From CAMDBL01 sp964498125 (GTDB lineage: Bacteria; Pseudomonadota; Alphaproteobacteria; Rhizobiales; Hyphomicrobiaceae), in the NCBI GenBank assembly GCA_964498125.1, contig CAZCGE010000121.1, positions 86,579 through 150,578 on the forward strand: DNA of 64,000 bases. Direction: 5' to 3'. Within the stretch, counting starts at the first letter, position 1; each line of letters opens with the position of its first letter. This document shows, piece after piece, positions 34,694 through 45,217 of this stretch. Below the pieces are notes generated by a model, which was given only the letters and a program-made list of their open reading frames with translations, made no database searches and was not told the DNA's origin. The position numbers and the translations under genes were made by a program.

Positions 34694-35716
34694 ATGACGG
34701 ACGGCCGTGCAAACCCGCCAGCAGCCGATGCCGAAATCGTCGCGGCTCTGACACGGCTCGGGCTGTCACATGACGGCGCCAAACTCGTGCTGACGCCGCT
34801 GTCGGGCGGGGTCTCCTCCGACATCTGGCGGGTGGATGCCGGCGGGCGGACCTTTTGCGTCAAGCGCGCGCTCGCCAAGCTGAAAGTGGCGCAGGATTGG
34901 CGCGCACCCATCGCCCGCAGCCGCTACGAATATCTCTGGCTCGAGGAAGCCGGCCGCCACGTCCCCGAAGCCGTGCCGCGCCTTCTGGGGTATGATGATG
35001 AGGCTCAGTTGTTCGCGCTGGAATGGCTGGATCCGGCGGATTACCGCTGGTGGAAGGGTGAGCTGCGCGACGGCCGCGTCGATGTCGCCGCCGCTGCCGC
35101 CGTCGGGCGCGCACTCGGCCGCATTCATGCCGGAACCGCGGCGAAGCCGGACATCGCCATCCGCTTTCCTTCGGACGACATTTTCCACGCCATTCGTCTG
35201 GAGCCCTACCTCGTCGCCACAGCGCGCGCGCATCCCGATCTGGCGCCCCGGCTCGAAGCCCTGGTGCAGACGACGGCTGCGACGAAGCGGACGCTGGTGC
35301 ACGGCGACGTTTCGCCCAAGAACATCATGTTGGGCCCGCATGGCCCGGTGCTGCTCGACGCCGAGTGCGCCTGGCATGGCGATCCCGCCTTCGACCTCGC
35401 CTTCTGCCTCAATCACCTGCTGTTGAAGTGCCTTTGGACGCCGCCCGCGCGCGATCGCCTGCTCACCGCATTCGCGGCATTGGCGGACGCCTATCTCGCG
35501 GCAGTCACGTGGGAGGATCGCGCCGGCATCGAGGCCCGCGCCGCGCATCTGTTGCCGGGGCTGCTGCTGGCCCGTATCGATGGCAAATCCCCCGTCGAAT
35601 ACGTCACCGCCGAGACCGATAAGGCGCACGTGCGGCGCGTCGCGCGGGCGTTGCTGGCAGCCCCAGTCGACCGGTTGGGCGAGATCCGCACAATCTGGGA
35701 TTGCGCCCCGCACTGA
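34694..35716 (+). CDS. Aminoglycoside phosphotransferase-family kinase
   Basis: This 340-residue small-molecule kinase has the APH fold: the ATP-binding lobe with LSGGVSSDIWRVDAGG and FCVKRAL, the catalytic loop LVHGDVSPKNIML, and the metal motif LLDAECAWHGDPAFDLAF. The family phosphorylates hydroxyl groups of diverse metabolites (methylthioribose, choline, homoserine, aminoglycosides), and resistance should not be assumed. It follows coaD by eight bases. The substrate is unknown. Confidence 0.82.
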   Translation: MTDGRANPPAADAEIVAALTRLGLSHDGAKLVLTPLSGGVSSDIWRVDAGGRTFCVKRALAKLKVAQDWRAPIARSRYEYLWLEEAGRHVPEAVPRLLGYDDEAQLFALEWLDPADYRWWKGELRDGRVDVAAAAAVGRALGRIHAGTAAKPDIAIRFPSDDIFHAIRLEPYLVATARAHPDLAPRLEALVQTTAATKRTLVHGDVSPKNIMLGPHGPVLLDAECAWHGDPAFDLAFCLNHLLLKCLWTPPARDRLLTAFAALADAYLAAVTWEDRAGIEARAAHLLPGLLLARIDGKSPVEYVTAETDKAHVRRVARALLAAPVDRLGEIRTIWDCAPH

Positions 35717-35856
35717 CGCAGGTGTGGCCGATTGGCGACATTTGCCTTCGATCTGCTCGGTCATGAGCATTTGCTGCTCCAACGCCCGAGAGCGATTCAG
35801 ATAGGCCTCGCCACTAGCGACTTTGAATTGCTGTCTGGCGAGACGGGGGATCGACA

Positions 35857-36774
35857 ATGCGCGCCACGCTCGTGGCAGTTTTTGCCGCACTGCTGACGGT
35901 GCCGGCCCAAGCCCAATCCCCGGCCCAGACGCCTCCCGCCTATAAGGTGATCACCGAAGAGAAGAACGATACCAACCGGACGGTCGACGTGCGCGTCGAG
36001 CGGCGGCTGGAAGAAGCCGATGTCAGCGCGATCACCAATGCCATCGTTAATCGCGATGCCAAATCGTATGCGCGCACCGTCGTCAATTTCCTGCTGCCGA
36101 CGACGCGCACCGGCGAGGCGCCCTGGGCCAGCGCGACCGTGATCCGTGACACGCGCGTCAAGATTCCGGGCCTGCGCCTCGACGAGGAGAAGCTGTTTAC
36201 CGCCGAGGCCCGCGCCGATCAGCGCGAGGCGATCGGCGCCTGGCTCACATCGACGCCGGCCACGCCGGGACGCATCACGATCTATCGCGACGACGGTCGC
36301 ATCTTTGTCGAGTGGCGCTTGCGCGGCGGCACGCGCACCGTCGACGAGGTTCGCGAAACGCGCATGAGCGGCGGCCGCCGCTTCGACATCAGGTCAGGCA
36401 CGGGCGACGATTATTTCGTCATCAACGGCAGTGGCGATCTGGAGCTGCGCGCCAAGGGGGCCTTGACCGCCATCGCCGAGCGTATCCGCGAGCCGCACGT
36501 TCAGCCGCCGGCCGCCGTCGCCACGCCTCGAGCGCGGGGCAACGAAACTGAGCGCTGGCCGCTCACGGCCGCTGACGCACCTCGCCTCAATAACCCCGGC
36601 GCGGCCGGCAACCCGATGGCCACCGGCAGTGTGGCTCCAGCGGCGGCTCTGGACGGGGCCACGCCAGCGCCACCAAAGGCGGCGGCGCCTGCGCGCCAGC
36701 CACCGCGACGGCCAGCTCAGCCGCCGGCCTCGCCACCGGTTGACCTGTCAACCTATCTGCGGCCCAGCGGCTGA
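35857..36774 (+). CDS. Secreted protein of unknown function, Pro/Ala-rich C-terminus
   Basis: This 305-residue protein has a clear signal peptide (MRATLVAVFAALLTVPAQAQ) and a ribosome site GGGGGAT before ATG 35857. The mature part to about residue 215 looks globular, with alternating strands and helices (RITIYRDDGRIFVEWRLRGG, DDYFVINGSGDLELRAKG). From there on it is rich in Pro and Ala and probably disordered. I recognise no family. It is likely periplasmic. The facing amidase gene ends six bases downstream. Confidence 0.7.
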   Translation: MRATLVAVFAALLTVPAQAQSPAQTPPAYKVITEEKNDTNRTVDVRVERRLEEADVSAITNAIVNRDAKSYARTVVNFLLPTTRTGEAPWASATVIRDTRVKIPGLRLDEEKLFTAEARADQREAIGAWLTSTPATPGRITIYRDDGRIFVEWRLRGGTRTVDEVRETRMSGGRRFDIRSGTGDDYFVINGSGDLELRAKGALTAIAERIREPHVQPPAAVATPRARGNETERWPLTAADAPRLNNPGAAGNPMATGSVAPAAALDGATPAPPKAAAPARQPPRRPAQPPASPPVDLSTYLRPSG

Positions 36775-36779
36775 ACGCC

Positions 36780-38192
36780 TTACGCCAACCGCTTGGCGAC
36801 CTCGGGTGGCAGTTCACGCTGGTAGGCACGGCCGAGCGCCAACAATCGGCCTTCCGCAAATGGCCGTCCGATGAGCTGTAAGCCATTGGGCAATTCAGCA
36901 GCACCGCGCGGCATCGGTAGCGCCAAGGTCGGCAGTCCGAGATAATTGATCGGGCGGGTGAACTGCACGGAGCGTGCCATTGCCGCCATCATGTTTGGGC
37001 CGCCGCCGACGTCGAGCTCGGCGATGGTCGGCAGCGGATCGGCAAGGATCGGCAGGATGGTGACGTCCGCGTCCTTGTACGTCTCGGCCAGCGTTCGCGC
37101 GACCCACGTGCCACGCGCGCGCACCGCGGTATGAAAGTCCGCGGCCGGGACGAAATGGCCGAATTCCAGCCGGGCGCGCACCTGCGGTCCGTAGTCGGCT
37201 GAGCGCCGCCGCATGAAATCGGCGTGTACGCCGGCGACGTCGACGAGCTGCACCAGCTGGATCAGATGGTCGAGCGTGCGCCAGTCGGGAAAACGGACGC
37301 TGACACGTTTGCAGCCCTGCTTCTCGAGCAGCTTCAAGCCCGCCTCGAGCCGCTTCTGAATCTCGGGATGCGCCTCGCTGATGACTTTTTCATCGACGCC
37401 AATCCTCAGGCCGGCGACCGGCTGCGCCATCTCGGCTGTGTAATCCGGCACCGCGCGGCGTGACGTTGCGCCATCCGCGGGATCGTGGCCGGCGATGATC
37501 TGCAGCATGGCGGCGAGGTCGCGCACGTCGCGCGCCAGCGCACCTATCGTGTCGAGCAAGGCGGCCAGTGGCATGGCGCCGGCGCGCGAGACCCGCGTGT
37601 AGGTCGGCTTGATCGAAGCGATGCCACAAGCCGCGGCCGGCACCCGCAATGATCCGCCGGTGTCTGATCCTAGAGCCGCCGGCACGACGCCCGCCGCCAC
37701 CGTCACCGCCGAGCCCGACGACGAGCCGCCGGTGATGCGCGAGGGGTCCCAGGGATTGCGGCAATGGCCGATGACGTAGTTGTGGCCGGTCGGACTGAAG
37801 GCAAATTCGCTGAGGTGTAAGGCCGCGATCTGCACCGCGCCGGACGTCTTCAGCTTCTGGATGACAGCGGCATCGCGGGTGGCGGGCTTCTCAGGCCGGA
37901 TGCGCGCGCCCCAGGAGGCGATCTTGCCGGTGCGGTCGAACATGTCCTTGTGCGCCAGCGGCACGCCCGCCAGCGGGCCCAGCACTTGGCCCTTGTCGAT
38001 AGCGGCATCCGCGGCCATGGCCATGGCCAAGCCCTCGTCGTCCTCAAAAGCGACGACGGCATTCGTCAGCTCGTGCACGGGCTTCAGGCGGCGAATGGCT
38101 TCGGTCGTGGCCTCCGTGCTGCTCAGCTGACGCGCGCGGATCGCGGCGGCGACATCGACACCGGCCATGCCTTGGAGATCGAGCTTGCTCAT
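36780..38192 (-). CDS. Amidase signature enzyme (GatA/AtzE-like)
   Basis: This 470-residue amidase has the Ser-cisSer-Lys triad: Lys in PLAHKDMFD, the signature GGSSSGSAVTVAAGVVPAAL and the nucleophile region SDTGGSLRVPAA. It overlaps by four bases (ATGA) a small gene encoding a 68-residue protein of GatC/AtzG type, so the two should form a complex like AtzE-AtzG. No gatB is present, so this is not the tRNA amidotransferase. Hydrolysis of an amide, urea-type or indole-acetamide-like substrate is possible; the real one cannot be deduced. Confidence 0.87.
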   Translation of the reverse strand: MSKLDLQGMAGVDVAAAIRARQLSSTEATTEAIRRLKPVHELTNAVVAFEDDEGLAMAMAADAAIDKGQVLGPLAGVPLAHKDMFDRTGKIASWGARIRPEKPATRDAAVIQKLKTSGAVQIAALHLSEFAFSPTGHNYVIGHCRNPWDPSRITGGSSSGSAVTVAAGVVPAALGSDTGGSLRVPAAACGIASIKPTYTRVSRAGAMPLAALLDTIGALARDVRDLAAMLQIIAGHDPADGATSRRAVPDYTAEMAQPVAGLRIGVDEKVISEAHPEIQKRLEAGLKLLEKQGCKRVSVRFPDWRTLDHLIQLVQLVDVAGVHADFMRRRSADYGPQVRARLEFGHFVPAADFHTAVRARGTWVARTLAETYKDADVTILPILADPLPTIAELDVGGGPNMMAAMARSVQFTRPINYLGLPTLALPMPRGAAELPNGLQLIGRPFAEGRLLALGRAYQRELPPEVAKRLA

Positions 38193-38395
38193 GACTTGTC
38201 CGCCTCCGCTTCCAGCACGCCGATGAAATCGGCGGCATCAGCCTGAAACGGCAGCTCCCGCGAGACGGCCAGGGCCGTCTTGGCGAGCTCGGCGACGAGC
38301 GGCCGGATCTGCGCCAGCCGCTCCTCGGGGATGGTGTGACCTTCGAGGCTCTTGGGCAGCGCGGTGTCCGCGCCGGGGCTTTTTGCTTCGGGCAT
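38189..38395 (-). CDS. Small GatC/AtzG-like partner of the amidase
   Basis: This 68-residue protein starts at ATG 38395, preceded by AGGGGA. Its second half is helical (PEERLAQIRPLVAELAKTAL, then LPFQADAADFIGVLEA) with a short acidic end, resembling the small GatC-like subunits that wrap around amidases such as AtzE. Overlap with the amidase start points to cotranslation and complex formation. Homology is weak at this length; context carries much of the call. Confidence 0.65.
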   Translation of the reverse strand: MPEAKSPGADTALPKSLEGHTIPEERLAQIRPLVAELAKTALAVSRELPFQADAADFIGVLEAEADKS

Positions 38396-38651
38396 GTGGT
38401 TTCCCCTGGTGTCGCGCTGGGCTCGACGGCGCGTTTCGTCGCGGTGGCGATGTTAAATGAGGTTATGGGGCGCTGTCACTTGCGCGTATTGCAACCCTCA
38501 TCACCACCGGGCGTTCAGGCTGCAGGTCGCAATTGCAGTCGGCCAGCTCGGCCTGCTATCGTCGGGTAAGCATCACGAAAGCACCATGCAACCAGATGAA
38601 CCGGCACACCCGCCGGTCTGGCATCGGGCTTTGTCCAACAGGAGGTTTTTT

Positions 38652-39842
<1,191 letters not shown>

Positions 39843-40122
39843 GCGATCGGTGATCGGTGAGACCCAAGGCGCCAAGTCTATCGATATGCCAACTGTTACA
39901 CGTGTTCGAGCCTGCGCTCGTCATTGTGCACAGCGCCAGACTTGAGGGCCCGCAGGCGTTCCAGGCTGGCCGGATCTGATTGACTCGATCGCTACCGTTG
40001 GGCGACAAGGGCGGCTGATAAGCCGTCGCACAGGATGACGGCGTGGGCGCGCTGCGTATCGCGCCAGTTGTTGCGTCCGCCCTCGCTGTCGTGCCGAATG
40101 CGCATATCGATGGATGCAAAAC

Positions 40123-41199
40123 ATGGCACGCAAGAAGGACGCCTCTGCAGAGCGTATTCGCGGGTTTTCGTCACTGGCGAATCATGAGGCCGGCGAGCGC
40201 GAGGGCACGATCATCGTAGCTGAGGGGGTTGGGTACAAGTTCCGCCGCATCTGGCACGATGGCGAGTGGTGGCACTCGGTCGTAGATGTGATCGGGGCCC
40301 TGACCGAGCAGCAGTCTCTCGACGGAGCACGCAACTATTGGAAGGTCACCAAGAAGCGCCTCACCGAAGAAGGGGCCGTTCAGTCGGTTACAGATTGTAA
40401 CCAACTGAGGTTGCCTGCGGCTGACGGTAAGCTATACAAAACCGACTGTGCCACGACGGCCACGTTGTTCCGCATTATCGAATCTGTCCCCTCGCCGAAG
40501 GCTGAGCCGATCAAGCGGTTTCTCGCTGAAACTGGCGCGGAACGTCTTGAGGAGATGGCTCAACCATCAAAGGCAATCGACCGCGCAATCGAGCACTATC
40601 GCGAGAAGGGCAGAGACAATGTGTGGATCGATCACCGGCTGCAGAATATTTCCGCCCGCAATGAACTCACTGATCAGTGGGCAAAACGCGGTGTCGATGC
40701 CAATAAGTTTGGCGAGGTTACGCACGACATGAGTGTCATCGCGATGGGCATTGGCCCCGCCAAACACAAGGAACGCAAGGGTTTGAAATCCCGTGATGAA
40801 CTTCGCGAACACATGGAGAAGCCCGAGCTTGCGATCACGACACTGAGCGAGACCGCGGCGAAGGCGATCATTGTCAAACGCGATACGGCCGAGTTTGAAG
40901 GCACGCGCGAAGCGTCAATCGACGGTGCCGAAGTCGCTCGTGTTGCCCGAGAAGCCCTCGAAAAACAGTTGGGCCGCCCCGTCGCATCAAAGCATAACTT
41001 CCTGCCGAAACCGGATGGGTCCGATACGCCGCTTTTCGCTGCCGCCAAGAATACGAAAGGTGCTCGGCCTGAGTCGTCCCGGCGCTTCATCGAGACCGCG
41101 CGCGAGCTTGGCGTTGATGAGAGTGAAAAAGGGCAAGAGAAGGCGTCCGGCAAGGTGGGTCAGGCGAAAACAGGGAAACGGCCAGCCAAGAAAAAGTAG
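40123..41199 (+). CDS. BRO-N / DinD-like protein
   Basis: This protein of 358 residues starts at ATG 40123, or three codons earlier at 40114. The N-terminal part (about residues 35-145) is a BRO-type domain known from viral and phage antirepressors: YKFRRIWHDGEWWHSVVDVI, ARNYWKVTKKRL, TDCATTATLFRII. The middle matches DNA-damage-inducible protein D (KHKERKGLKSRDELREHM). The end is Lys-rich. Base composition is visibly lower in GC than the neighbours, and the gene stands alone after a 280-base gap, which suggests it was acquired from a phage or plasmid. The role is unknown; a damage-linked regulator is possible. Confidence 0.8.
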   Translation: MARKKDASAERIRGFSSLANHEAGEREGTIIVAEGVGYKFRRIWHDGEWWHSVVDVIGALTEQQSLDGARNYWKVTKKRLTEEGAVQSVTDCNQLRLPAADGKLYKTDCATTATLFRIIESVPSPKAEPIKRFLAETGAERLEEMAQPSKAIDRAIEHYREKGRDNVWIDHRLQNISARNELTDQWAKRGVDANKFGEVTHDMSVIAMGIGPAKHKERKGLKSRDELREHMEKPELAITTLSETAAKAIIVKRDTAEFEGTREASIDGAEVARVAREALEKQLGRPVASKHNFLPKPDGSDTPLFAAAKNTKGARPESSRRFIETARELGVDESEKGQEKASGKVGQAKTGKRPAKKK

Positions 41200-41242
41200 C
41201 TGGCCGCATCACCAATGCTCACCAACACCGACGGGTAGAGCC

Positions 41243-42148
41243 ATGATAGTGGGTCTGACCCCGTCCACGAGCGTGCCCGCCTCCGCCACGCTGAGCGGCA
41301 TCGCCGCGATCCTGCTCTGGTCGACGCTGGCGAGCCTGACGGCGGCGGTGCCCGGCATCCCGCCGTTCCAGCTCGCCGCCATGGCGTTCGCGACCGCCAG
41401 CCTGGTCGGACTCGGCTATAGCGCCTGGTCGGGAACATCGTTGCGCGTGCTGCGCGACGTGCCGTTCGGCGCCTGGGCGCTCGGCGTCTATGGCCTGCTG
41501 GGCTATCACGTCTGCTACTTCTATGCGTTCCGCAATGCGCCGGCGCTCGAGGTCAATCTCGTCAATTACCTGTGGCCGCTGCTGATCGTCCTCTTCTCCG
41601 GCTTTCTGCCGGCAAAGCTCGAGGGGCGCGGGCTGGCCTGGTGGCACGTGGCCGGCGCGCTGCTGGGTCTGGCCGGCACAGTGCTGGTCCTGGTTGGCGC
41701 GGTTGACACACGGGTCGATCCGACGGGCCATGCCAGCGGCTATCTGGCGGCGCTGGCGGCGGCGTTGATCTGGTCGAGCTACTCGGTGGCCTCACGGCTT
41801 TATGCGGCCGTGCCGAGCGTTGCCGTCACCGGCACCTGCGCGCTGACGGCCTTGGGCGCGCTGGCGGGCCACCTCGGCTTCGAGCACACCGTATGGCCGG
41901 CGGGTGGGTGGCAATGGCTGATCGTGCTGGCGCAGGGGCTTGGCCCCGTCGGTCTTGCCTTCTACCTGTGGGATGCGGGCATGAAGCATGGCAACATCCG
42001 CCTGATCGGCGTGCTGTCCTACGCAACGCCACTCATCTCGACGCTGCTGCTGGCGCTGTTCGGCCTCGGCCAGCCGACATCGCTGCTGTGGCTCGCCGCG
42101 CTGCTGGTGACGGCGGGGGCGCTGCTGGCGGGTCGGCGCAGACGTTGA
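41243..42148 (+). CDS. EamA/DMT-family exporter, YddG-like
   Basis: This 301-residue membrane protein has about ten membrane segments in two EamA repeats. The first segment, GIAAILLWSTLASLTA, and the later HGNIRLIGVLSYATPLISTL closely resemble YddG, the aromatic amino-acid exporter of E. coli. ATG 41243 is 44 bases after the BRO-like gene. Its first codons (positions 41249-41262) are made of the sequence TGGGTCTGACCCC, half of the repeat family seen elsewhere in the window, so the N-terminus or the ribosome site may have been remodelled by that repeat. The substrate is uncertain. Confidence 0.82.
   Translation: MIVGLTPSTSVPASATLSGIAAILLWSTLASLTAAVPGIPPFQLAAMAFATASLVGLGYSAWSGTSLRVLRDVPFGAWALGVYGLLGYHVCYFYAFRNAPALEVNLVNYLWPLLIVLFSGFLPAKLEGRGLAWWHVAGALLGLAGTVLVLVGAVDTRVDPTGHASGYLAALAAALIWSSYSVASRLYAAVPSVAVTGTCALTALGALAGHLGFEHTVWPAGGWQWLIVLAQGLGPVGLAFYLWDAGMKHGNIRLIGVLSYATPLISTLLLALFGLGQPTSLLWLAALLVTAGALLAGRRRR
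41251..41262. repeat. Half-copy of GGGTCTGACCCC repeat inside exporter start
   Basis: GGGTCTGACCCC matches one arm of the repeats at 22216, 28511 and 33466. It has no second arm nearby. It lies within the first codons of the YddG-like gene. Confidence 0.6.
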
Positions 42149-42178
42149 TGTCAGGTCGTAGCGCCCACCGGCACGGAA

Positions 42179-42201
42179 CGCAGACGGGCCCGCCGTCTGC
42201 G
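42179..42201. terminator. Hairpin between convergent genes
   Basis: Perfect stem CGCAGACGG (42179-42187) / CCGTCTGCG (42193-42201) with a five-base loop, placed between the stop of the YddG-like exporter and the stop of the small secreted protein. It is GC-rich with no long T-run; a bidirectional terminator is the simplest reading. Confidence 0.5.
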
Positions 42202-42221
42202 CTCTCGTCGCGTGACCAGGC

Positions 42222-42536
42222 TCAGCCGTAGAGGCAGGCGCGATACCGATGCCACCAGTACGGGCTACCTGTGGTGATCGCACGGCGCTTCAGCGAATAG
42301 CAGTCGTCATTGTATGAGCTGTAGACGACCGGCGCGGAGACGAAGAACCGCCTGTGATGAAAGCGCGGTACATGCCGGAAATGGTGCTGCCGCATGGCAT
42401 GATGCTGCCGAGCGCCGGTGAAATGGTGTGTGCCACCCCAACTGCCCTTCTTTGCGTCCGCTGGTTGAACACCCACGGCGCTAACCATCAGCATCGCAGC
42501 GGCTGCCGCGGCGATCACAACAAACTTATTGAGCAT
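42222..42536 (-). CDS. Small His/Arg-rich secreted protein
   Basis: This 104-residue protein starts at ATG 42536 behind GGAGG. It has a signal peptide (FVVIAAAAAAMLMVSAVGV...ADA), a His/Arg/Phe-rich middle (HHFTGARQHHAMRQHHF) and a C-terminus with two Cys (DDCYSLKRRAI, RYRACLYG). Proteins of this design are frequent in Rhizobiales and have no assigned function; the histidines may bind metal. Likely periplasmic. Confidence 0.7.
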   Translation of the reverse strand: MLNKFVVIAAAAAAMLMVSAVGVQPADAKKGSWGGTHHFTGARQHHAMRQHHFRHVPRFHHRRFFVSAPVVYSSYNDDCYSLKRRAITTGSPYWWHRYRACLYG

Positions 42537-42762
42537 CGAGACCTCCATGAGTCGTGGCATGATCCATGAGGCAGCCTGACTCATACCATGTGGGGCGATG
42601 GTGTGTCGCGTCACAACTTTGCGATGAGGAAGATGGCTCGTTGGTTGCCGCGATCAAATCCCTGGTCTTGGCCCAGGCAGCACTGCCGCACGGCCCCAGC
42701 CAAATCGAACGGGGCGCTGACGCCAGAGTGCGCGGCGCCACGACCCATGCTAAGCAGCCTAC

Positions 42763-43413
42763 ATGAGCAAGAAGCGCATCGCCATCCTGATCTCCGGCCG
42801 CGGCTCCAATATGCAGGCGCTGATCGAGGCTGCCCGCGCACCCGACTACCCGGCCGAGATCGCCATCGTCATCTCCAACAATTCGGATGCCCCAGGCCTG
42901 GAGCGGGCGCGGGCGGCCGGAATTGCTGCCGTCGCCATCGACCACAAGCAATTTGCCACGCGCGCCGCCTTCGAGGCCCGCCTGCACACCACGCTGCTCG
43001 ACGCCCGCATCGACCTGATTTGCAACGCCGGCTTCATGCGGCTTTTGACCGGCGGCTTCGTCGACCGCTGGCTCAACCGGCACCTCAATATCCACCCCTC
43101 GCTTCTGCCGGCGTTTCCGGGCCTCGATACGCACGCGCGCGCGCTGCATGAGGGTGTCAGAATTACGGGTTGCACGGTGCACTTCTTGCGGCTGGAGATG
43201 GACACAGGTCCGATCGTGGCGCAGGCTGCCGTGCCTGTGCTGGCGGACGATACCGCCGAGACGCTCGCCGCCCGCGTGCTCGAGGCCGAGCACCGGCTTT
43301 ATCCGCATGCCTTGCGGCTGGTGGCCTCGGGAGCGGCCCGGGTGGTGGCCAATGACGTGGTTTTCGAGGGGCCTCTCAACCATCAATCGCCGTTGTTCTC
43401 GCCGGGCTTATGA
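42763..43413 (+). CDS. purN: Phosphoribosylglycinamide formyltransferase
   Basis: This 216-residue enzyme carries out step 3 of purine synthesis, transferring formyl from 10-formyl-THF to GAR. It has the phosphate-binding ILISGRGSNMQALI, the folate-site ICNAGFMRLL, NIHPSLLPAFPGLDTH with the catalytic Asn/His, and GCTVHFLRLEMDTGPI with the catalytic Asp. Full length. In many alphaproteobacteria purN follows purM; here purM is not upstream, so it is a single-gene unit. Confidence 0.95.
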   Translation: MSKKRIAILISGRGSNMQALIEAARAPDYPAEIAIVISNNSDAPGLERARAAGIAAVAIDHKQFATRAAFEARLHTTLLDARIDLICNAGFMRLLTGGFVDRWLNRHLNIHPSLLPAFPGLDTHARALHEGVRITGCTVHFLRLEMDTGPIVAQAAVPVLADDTAETLAARVLEAEHRLYPHALRLVASGAARVVANDVVFEGPLNHQSPLFSPGL

Positions 43414-43705
43414 GGGCGGTTCCAGGAACCGGGAGAGGCCACAACGTGCCATAGTGAAGCGGGCGCCTCCGGCCAGATGGACAGGCCGGGCGGGCCGATG
43501 CTAACCAATGCCGGCATTATATCGGCTGGCAGTACGCAGTTGGCAGGCTAATTGCAGTTGCCCTCGTCAGGGCAAGGCGGACGTTGCCCACGGCAGGCCG
43601 GACACGACAGGGACGGGAGCGCCGGGCAGGCGCAGGCAACCCGTCAGGCGTGCGGAATGCCGCCACAGGCTGCGGCTTCGAGCTGCCCCTAGGAGACTTC
43701 GGATT

Positions 43706-45067
43706 ATGACGACCACAGCACCATCGAGCCACGCCCAACTCGGCGAGGAATCGAGCATCTGGTTCAAGTTGACGCCGCTGCTCAGGGGCAACCCCGACAA
43801 CCCGATGGCGACGCTGTGCGAGATGAGCGGCCGTTACGGCCCCGTCATCGTCGTCAACATGGCCAACCAGCGCGTCGTCTTCCTGTCCGACCCTGAGCAC
43901 TTCAAGCACGTGCTGGTCACCAAGGTCGACAGCTATATCAAGTATTTCGATGGCCTGAAGCCGATCTTCGGCAAGTCGATGATCACGCATGACGGCGCGC
44001 TCTGGCAGAAGATCCGCATGCCGCAGCAGCCGGCGTTCCATCCCGACATGTTTGCCGAATATATCCCCTATTTCCTGGATGCCATCCGCACCAAGATGGA
44101 GGTTTGGGCGCAACTGGCCAAGACCGGCGAGACCTTCGAGATGGTCGAACAGACCTGGACGCTGGCCGCCGACATGATCTGCAAGGCCCTGTTCGATCGC
44201 GACATGCCTTTCAATCCGCACGTCGTCTTCAAGTGCGTCAAGTCCTACACCGACGTGATGAATCACAAGGCGATCCGCCTGAAGAAGCAGGCCGGCGAGC
44301 TGTTCGAGATCACCGAGGAGGATGCGGCCAAGGCCATGGACGTGTGGGCGGGCGTGCCGCCGGAAGTGATGGCCGCCGACCCGCGCGAGGCACGCGAGCG
44401 CACACTGCTGCGGATGATCGAGGCCGCGGTCGCCGATCCGGCGATTCCGGAATTCGACCGGCAGCAGGCCATCGACGAGCTGAAGCAGTATTTGTGGGCC
44501 GGCACCGAGACCACGGCGCTGACGCTCGCCTGGGCGCTTTACCTGGTCTCCAAGCACCCGGAGTCCGCCGAGCGCATCAGGCGCGAGGGCGAGGACGTGT
44601 GCGGCGGCCGCGAGCCGACCGCGGCGGATTATGGGGCGCTGGTCTACACCCGCGCCGTCATCCAGGAGACCATGCGGCTCTATCCGCCGATCTGGGGGCT
44701 GATCCGCGTCGCCAGCCAGGCCGACACCATTGGCGGCAAGGAGATCAAGCCCGGTGACCGCGTGGTGCTGTTCGCCTATGGCGCGCACCACAATCCGAAA
44801 TTCTGGGATGAGCCCGAGGAGTTCCGGCCCGAGCGCTGGACCGACAAGGCCAAGAAACAGGTGAAATACAGCTACATCCCGTTCGGCGCCGGCAAGCGCT
44901 CCTGCATCGGCGGCGCCATGAGCCAGGTCGAGAATACGCTGGCCCTATCGATCCTGTTGCGCCGCTTCCGCCCCGAATACGTCGGCCCCGAAACCGCCGG
45001 CATCAGCGCCACCGTGACGCTGACGCCGAAGGGCGGACTCAAATTCCGCATGCATGAGCTGAGTTGA
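43706..45067 (+). CDS. Cytochrome P450
   Basis: This 453-residue heme monooxygenase starts at ATG 43706 behind AGGAG. The I-helix oxygen-binding motif is AGTETTALTLAWAL, the K-helix motif ETMRLYP (ExxR), and the heme loop FGAGKRSCIGG with the thiolate Cys400. The overall style (long, RPERWTDKA region) resembles the eukaryote-like CYP4/CYP102-type group more than short soluble bacterial P450s. No ferredoxin or reductase gene is adjacent, so it needs electron partners from elsewhere. The substrate is unknown; fatty-acid or terpenoid hydroxylation would be typical. Confidence 0.92.
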   Translation: MTTTAPSSHAQLGEESSIWFKLTPLLRGNPDNPMATLCEMSGRYGPVIVVNMANQRVVFLSDPEHFKHVLVTKVDSYIKYFDGLKPIFGKSMITHDGALWQKIRMPQQPAFHPDMFAEYIPYFLDAIRTKMEVWAQLAKTGETFEMVEQTWTLAADMICKALFDRDMPFNPHVVFKCVKSYTDVMNHKAIRLKKQAGELFEITEEDAAKAMDVWAGVPPEVMAADPREARERTLLRMIEAAVADPAIPEFDRQQAIDELKQYLWAGTETTALTLAWALYLVSKHPESAERIRREGEDVCGGREPTAADYGALVYTRAVIQETMRLYPPIWGLIRVASQADTIGGKEIKPGDRVVLFAYGAHHNPKFWDEPEEFRPERWTDKAKKQVKYSYIPFGAGKRSCIGGAMSQVENTLALSILLRRFRPEYVGPETAGISATVTLTPKGGLKFRMHELS

Positions 45068-45217
45068 GGGGCGGGCCGACGTCGATGAAGGTGCCGAAGT
45101 TGGCGACGCTGGTGTCGACACCCTTCCGCCGACCTGCATCCGGACCTTTGCTCAGCCGGGCGCCGCGGGATGGCGTTGATGCCGACCTCGCCGTCGGTGG
45201 ACTGTCAGGAGGCTTGC

